From assembly GCA_023389095.1 (NCBI GenBank), contig JAEWFB010000563.1, forward strand, positions 1-7,773: a DNA stretch of 7,773 nucleotides, in the 5' to 3' direction. Shown piece after piece: positions 6,124 through 7,773 of the stretch; position 1 is the first letter of the stretch; the number at the start of each line of letters is the position of its first letter. The stretch is from Actinomycetes bacterium (GTDB lineage Bacteria; Actinomycetota; Actinomycetes; Actinomycetales; Dermatophilaceae). The notes beneath the pieces are model-generated. The model worked only from the letters and a program-made list of their open reading frames with translations. It was not told the origin of the DNA and made no database searches. A program made the translations under genes and the position numbers.

Positions 6124-6777
6124 ATGGAGTTCACCGAGGTCGTCCGTGCCCGTCGCATGTGCCGCCGCTACGACCCCGACCGCCCGGTGCCGCGCGAGGT
6201 CGTGCAGCGCTGCCTCGACAACGCCGTGCGGGCCCCCAGCGCCGGGTTCAGCCAGGGCTGGGACTTCCTCGTGCTGTCGACCGACGCCGAGCGTCGCGTC
6301 TTCTGGGACGCGTCCGCCGAGGACGAAGCGCCGGATGCGTCGGGCGCGTCGGATGCGTCGGGCGACGACGACCCGTGGCTCGCCGGGATCAAGGCGGCCC
6401 CGGTGCTCGTCCTGTGCCTGTCGGACAAGGATGCCTACCTCGACCGCTACGCAGCCCCGGACAAGGGCTGGACCGACCGCGACGAGGCGCGCTGGCCGGT
6501 GCCGTACTGGGACATCGACACCGGCATGGCGGCCCTCCTCGTGCTGCTCACCGCGACCGACGAGGGCCTCGGCAGCCTCTTCTTCGGCGTGCCCGCGCCG
6601 CGCCACCCGGCCGTCAAGGCGGCCCTCGGCATCCCCGACGCGCGCCACGTCGTCGGGGTCGTCTCGCTCGGGTACGCGGTGCCCGGGCCGAAGAGCCCCA
6701 GCCTGCGCCGGCACCGTCGGACCGGCTCCGAGGCGGCCCACTGGGGCCGTTTCGGCGTGGCAGGTGAGCCGACCTGA
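6124..6777 (+). CDS. Nitroreductase family protein (flavin-dependent oxidoreductase)
   Basis: The 217-residue protein has the features of the FMN-binding nitroreductase fold. VVRARRMCRRYDP (6-18) is the N-terminal phosphate/FMN-binding Arg segment. NAVRAPSAGFSQGWDF (33-48) is the usual 'APSAGNxQPW' segment. DIDTGMAALLVLLTATDEGLG (130-150) is the central helix followed by the family's 'GLGs' turn, and VVGVVSLGYAVPGPK (176-190) is the C-terminal strand. Such enzymes use NAD(P)H to reduce nitro compounds, quinones or other electron-poor substrates; the physiological substrate is unknown. An acidic insert EDEAPDASGASDASGDDD (66-83), encoded by an 18-bp repeat, sits in a loop region. Dimerisation and FMN binding are family knowledge. 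The gene starts 47 bp from the divergent fusion gene and ends 61 bp before parC on the same strand, so co-transcription with parC is possible. Confidence 0.87.
   Translation: MEFTEVVRARRMCRRYDPDRPVPREVVQRCLDNAVRAPSAGFSQGWDFLVLSTDAERRVFWDASAEDEAPDASGASDASGDDDPWLAGIKAAPVLVLCLSDKDAYLDRYAAPDKGWTDRDEARWPVPYWDIDTGMAALLVLLTATDEGLGSLFFGVPAPRHPAVKAALGIPDARHVVGVVSLGYAVPGPKSPSLRRHRRTGSEAAHWGRFGVAGEPT
6332..6364 (+). repeat. 18-bp-period direct repeat inside the nitroreductase gene
   Basis: The 15-mer CGGATGCGTCGGGCG occurs at 6332-6346 and again at 6350-6364. It stays in frame and encodes the repeated Asp-Ala-Ser-Gly of the acidic insert. It looks like a small slippage duplication tolerated in a surface loop. 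Confidence 0.8.
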
Positions 6778-6821
6778 CCGGCCTGCGCGAAGATGGGGTG
6801 TTCATCCGCCAGCAGCACGGC

Positions 6822-6827
6822 AAGGAG
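6822..6827 (+). promoter_or_regulatory. Ribosome binding site of parC
   Basis: AAGGAG lies 11 nt upstream of the ATG at 6839, a slightly long spacing but a strong match to the anti-Shine-Dalgarno. The 61-bp gap (6778-6838) shows no terminator with a T-tract and no clear sigma-70-type hexamers. Only a weak 5-bp inverted repeat (CAGGT 6761-6765 with ACCTG 6772-6776) lies over the nitroreductase stop. Confidence 0.65.
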
Positions 6828-6838
6828 CAGTACCCGGC

Positions 6839-7773
6839 ATGGCCCGACGCACCACCACCACGCCTCCGCCCGAGGACTTCGAGGAGAAGATCGTCGGGAT
6901 CGACGTCGAGGAGGAGATGCAGAACGCCTTCCTCGAGTACTCCTACAGCGTCATCTACTCCCGTGCCCTGCCCGACGCGCGTGACGGGCTGAAGCCGGTC
7001 CAGCGTCGGATCCTCTACGGCGCCAACGAGCTCGGCCTGCGTCCCGACCGCGGCCACGTCAAGAGCCAGCGCGTCGTCGGCGAGGTCATGGGCAAGTACC
7101 ACCCGCACGGCGACCAGGCGATCTACGACGCCCTCGTGCGCATGGCCCAGCCGTTCACGCTGCGCCTGCCGCTCGTCGACGGGCACGGCAACTTCGGCTC
7201 GCTCGACGACGGCCCGGCCGCCGCCCGGTACACCGAGGCCCGGATGGCCGACGCCGCCCTGCTCATGGTCTCGGGGCTCGACGAGGACACCGTCGACTAC
7301 GTCCCGAACTACGACGACACCCAGCTGCAGCCCGGCGTCCTGCCCGCGGCGTTCCCCAACCTGCTCGTCAACGGCGCCTCCGGCATCGCCGTCGGCATGG
7401 CCACGAACATGCCGCCGCACAACCTCGTCGAGGTCATCGGCGCGGCGCGCCACCTCATCGCCAACCCGACGTGCTCCCTCGACGAGCTGATGAAGTTCGT
7501 GCCCGGTCCCGACCTGCCGTGCGGCGGCAGGATCGTCGGCCTCGAGGGGATCCGCGACGCCTACCTCACCGGCCGCGGCAGCTTCCGCACCCGCGCCACG
7601 GCCCGCGTCGAGTCGATCACCCCGCGCCGCAAGGGCATCGTCGTCACCGAGCTGCCCTACCTCGTCGGCCCCGAGAAGGTCATCGACAAGGTCAAGGACC
7701 TCGTCCAGGCCAAGAAGCTGCAGGGCATCTCCGACCTCAAGGACCTCTCCGACCGCAGCCACGGCCTGCGCCT
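6839..7773 (+). CDS. parC: DNA topoisomerase IV subunit A (type IIA, GyrA/ParC family), 3' end outside window
   Basis: The first 311 complete codons of a type IIA topoisomerase A subunit are visible, and the frame runs off the right edge. The enzyme cuts and rejoins both DNA strands with its ATPase partner (ParE/GyrB), decatenating and relaxing chromosomes. The winged-helix breakage domain contains SRALPDARDGLKPVQRRILY (41-60), the QRDR region YHPHGDQAIYDALVRMAQ (87-104), GNFGSLDDGPAAARYTEARMA (117-137) with active-site Tyr131 after Arg130, and LLVNGASGIAVGMATNMPPHN (175-195). LVDGHGNFGSLDDGPAA is closer to actinobacterial topoisomerase IV than to gyrase, whose equivalent is LALGQGNFGSPGNDPAA as I recall it. 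Linkage to sepH and the Pat-type gene also fits parC. The C-terminal domain, where a GyrA box would decide, is outside the window. The ATG at 6839 has AAGGAG upstream. Confidence 0.88.
   Translation, partial: MARRTTTTPPPEDFEEKIVGIDVEEEMQNAFLEYSYSVIYSRALPDARDGLKPVQRRILYGANELGLRPDRGHVKSQRVVGEVMGKYHPHGDQAIYDALVRMAQPFTLRLPLVDGHGNFGSLDDGPAAARYTEARMADAALLMVSGLDEDTVDYVPNYDDTQLQPGVLPAAFPNLLVNGASGIAVGMATNMPPHNLVEVIGAARHLIANPTCSLDELMKFVPGPDLPCGGRIVGLEGIRDAYLTGRGSFRTRATARVESITPRRKGIVVTELPYLVGPEKVIDKVKDLVQAKKLQGISDLKDLSDRSHGLR

Noticed and set aside
6614..7762. A 382-codon minus-strand open frame opposite parC and the end of the nitroreductase gene
   Set aside because: Its translation is a low-complexity Val/Asp/Gly/Arg-rich shadow; the plus strand encodes clear nitroreductase and topoisomerase motifs.

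Overview
This window is GC-rich chromosomal DNA from an actinobacterium. Three things point there: very high third-position GC, a SepH-type cell-division protein tail ending in a VPSWDDIMFG-like motif, and a DUF5998-family gene next to a GNAT/acyl-CoA-synthetase fusion of the kind described in Streptomyces. The gene order fits a conserved actinobacterial neighbourhood. A member of Micrococcales (for example the Intrasporangiaceae/Dermatophilaceae group) is a guess. I see no sign of mobile elements, prophage, CRISPR, tRNA or rRNA.

Layout. Bases 2-649 (+) hold the C-terminal part of sepH, cut by the left edge. It converges on a minus-strand cluster across a 51-bp gap that carries three copies of a 10-bp repeat. 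Read right to left, the cluster is a DUF5998 protein (3158-2559), an alkaline-phosphatase/NPP-superfamily enzyme starting 2 bp after it (2556-1402), and a class II thymidine kinase 11 bp further on (1390-701); these three look like one operon. Upstream, on the same strand across a 158-bp gap, is a 919-residue fusion of a GNAT acetyltransferase and an NDP-forming acyl-CoA-synthetase-like protein (6076-3317). It diverges, over only 47 bp, from a nitroreductase-family gene (6124-6777, +). The window ends inside parC (6839 onward, +), the topoisomerase IV A subunit.

How the genes fit together. Most are housekeeping: septation (SepH), chromosome decatenation (ParC), thymidine salvage (Tdk) and, probably, acetylation-based control of metabolic enzymes (the fusion). 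The phosphodiesterase-like enzyme and DUF5998 are the poorly understood members, and their tight coupling to tdk is the main functional lead. No unmistakable new system is visible. The more interesting points are the repeat that puts stop codons in all three frames, the palindrome over the fusion gene's start codons, the altered catalytic loop of its synthetase half, and a Gln at the quinolone-contact position of ParC. No stretch longer than 160 bases lacks a gene.
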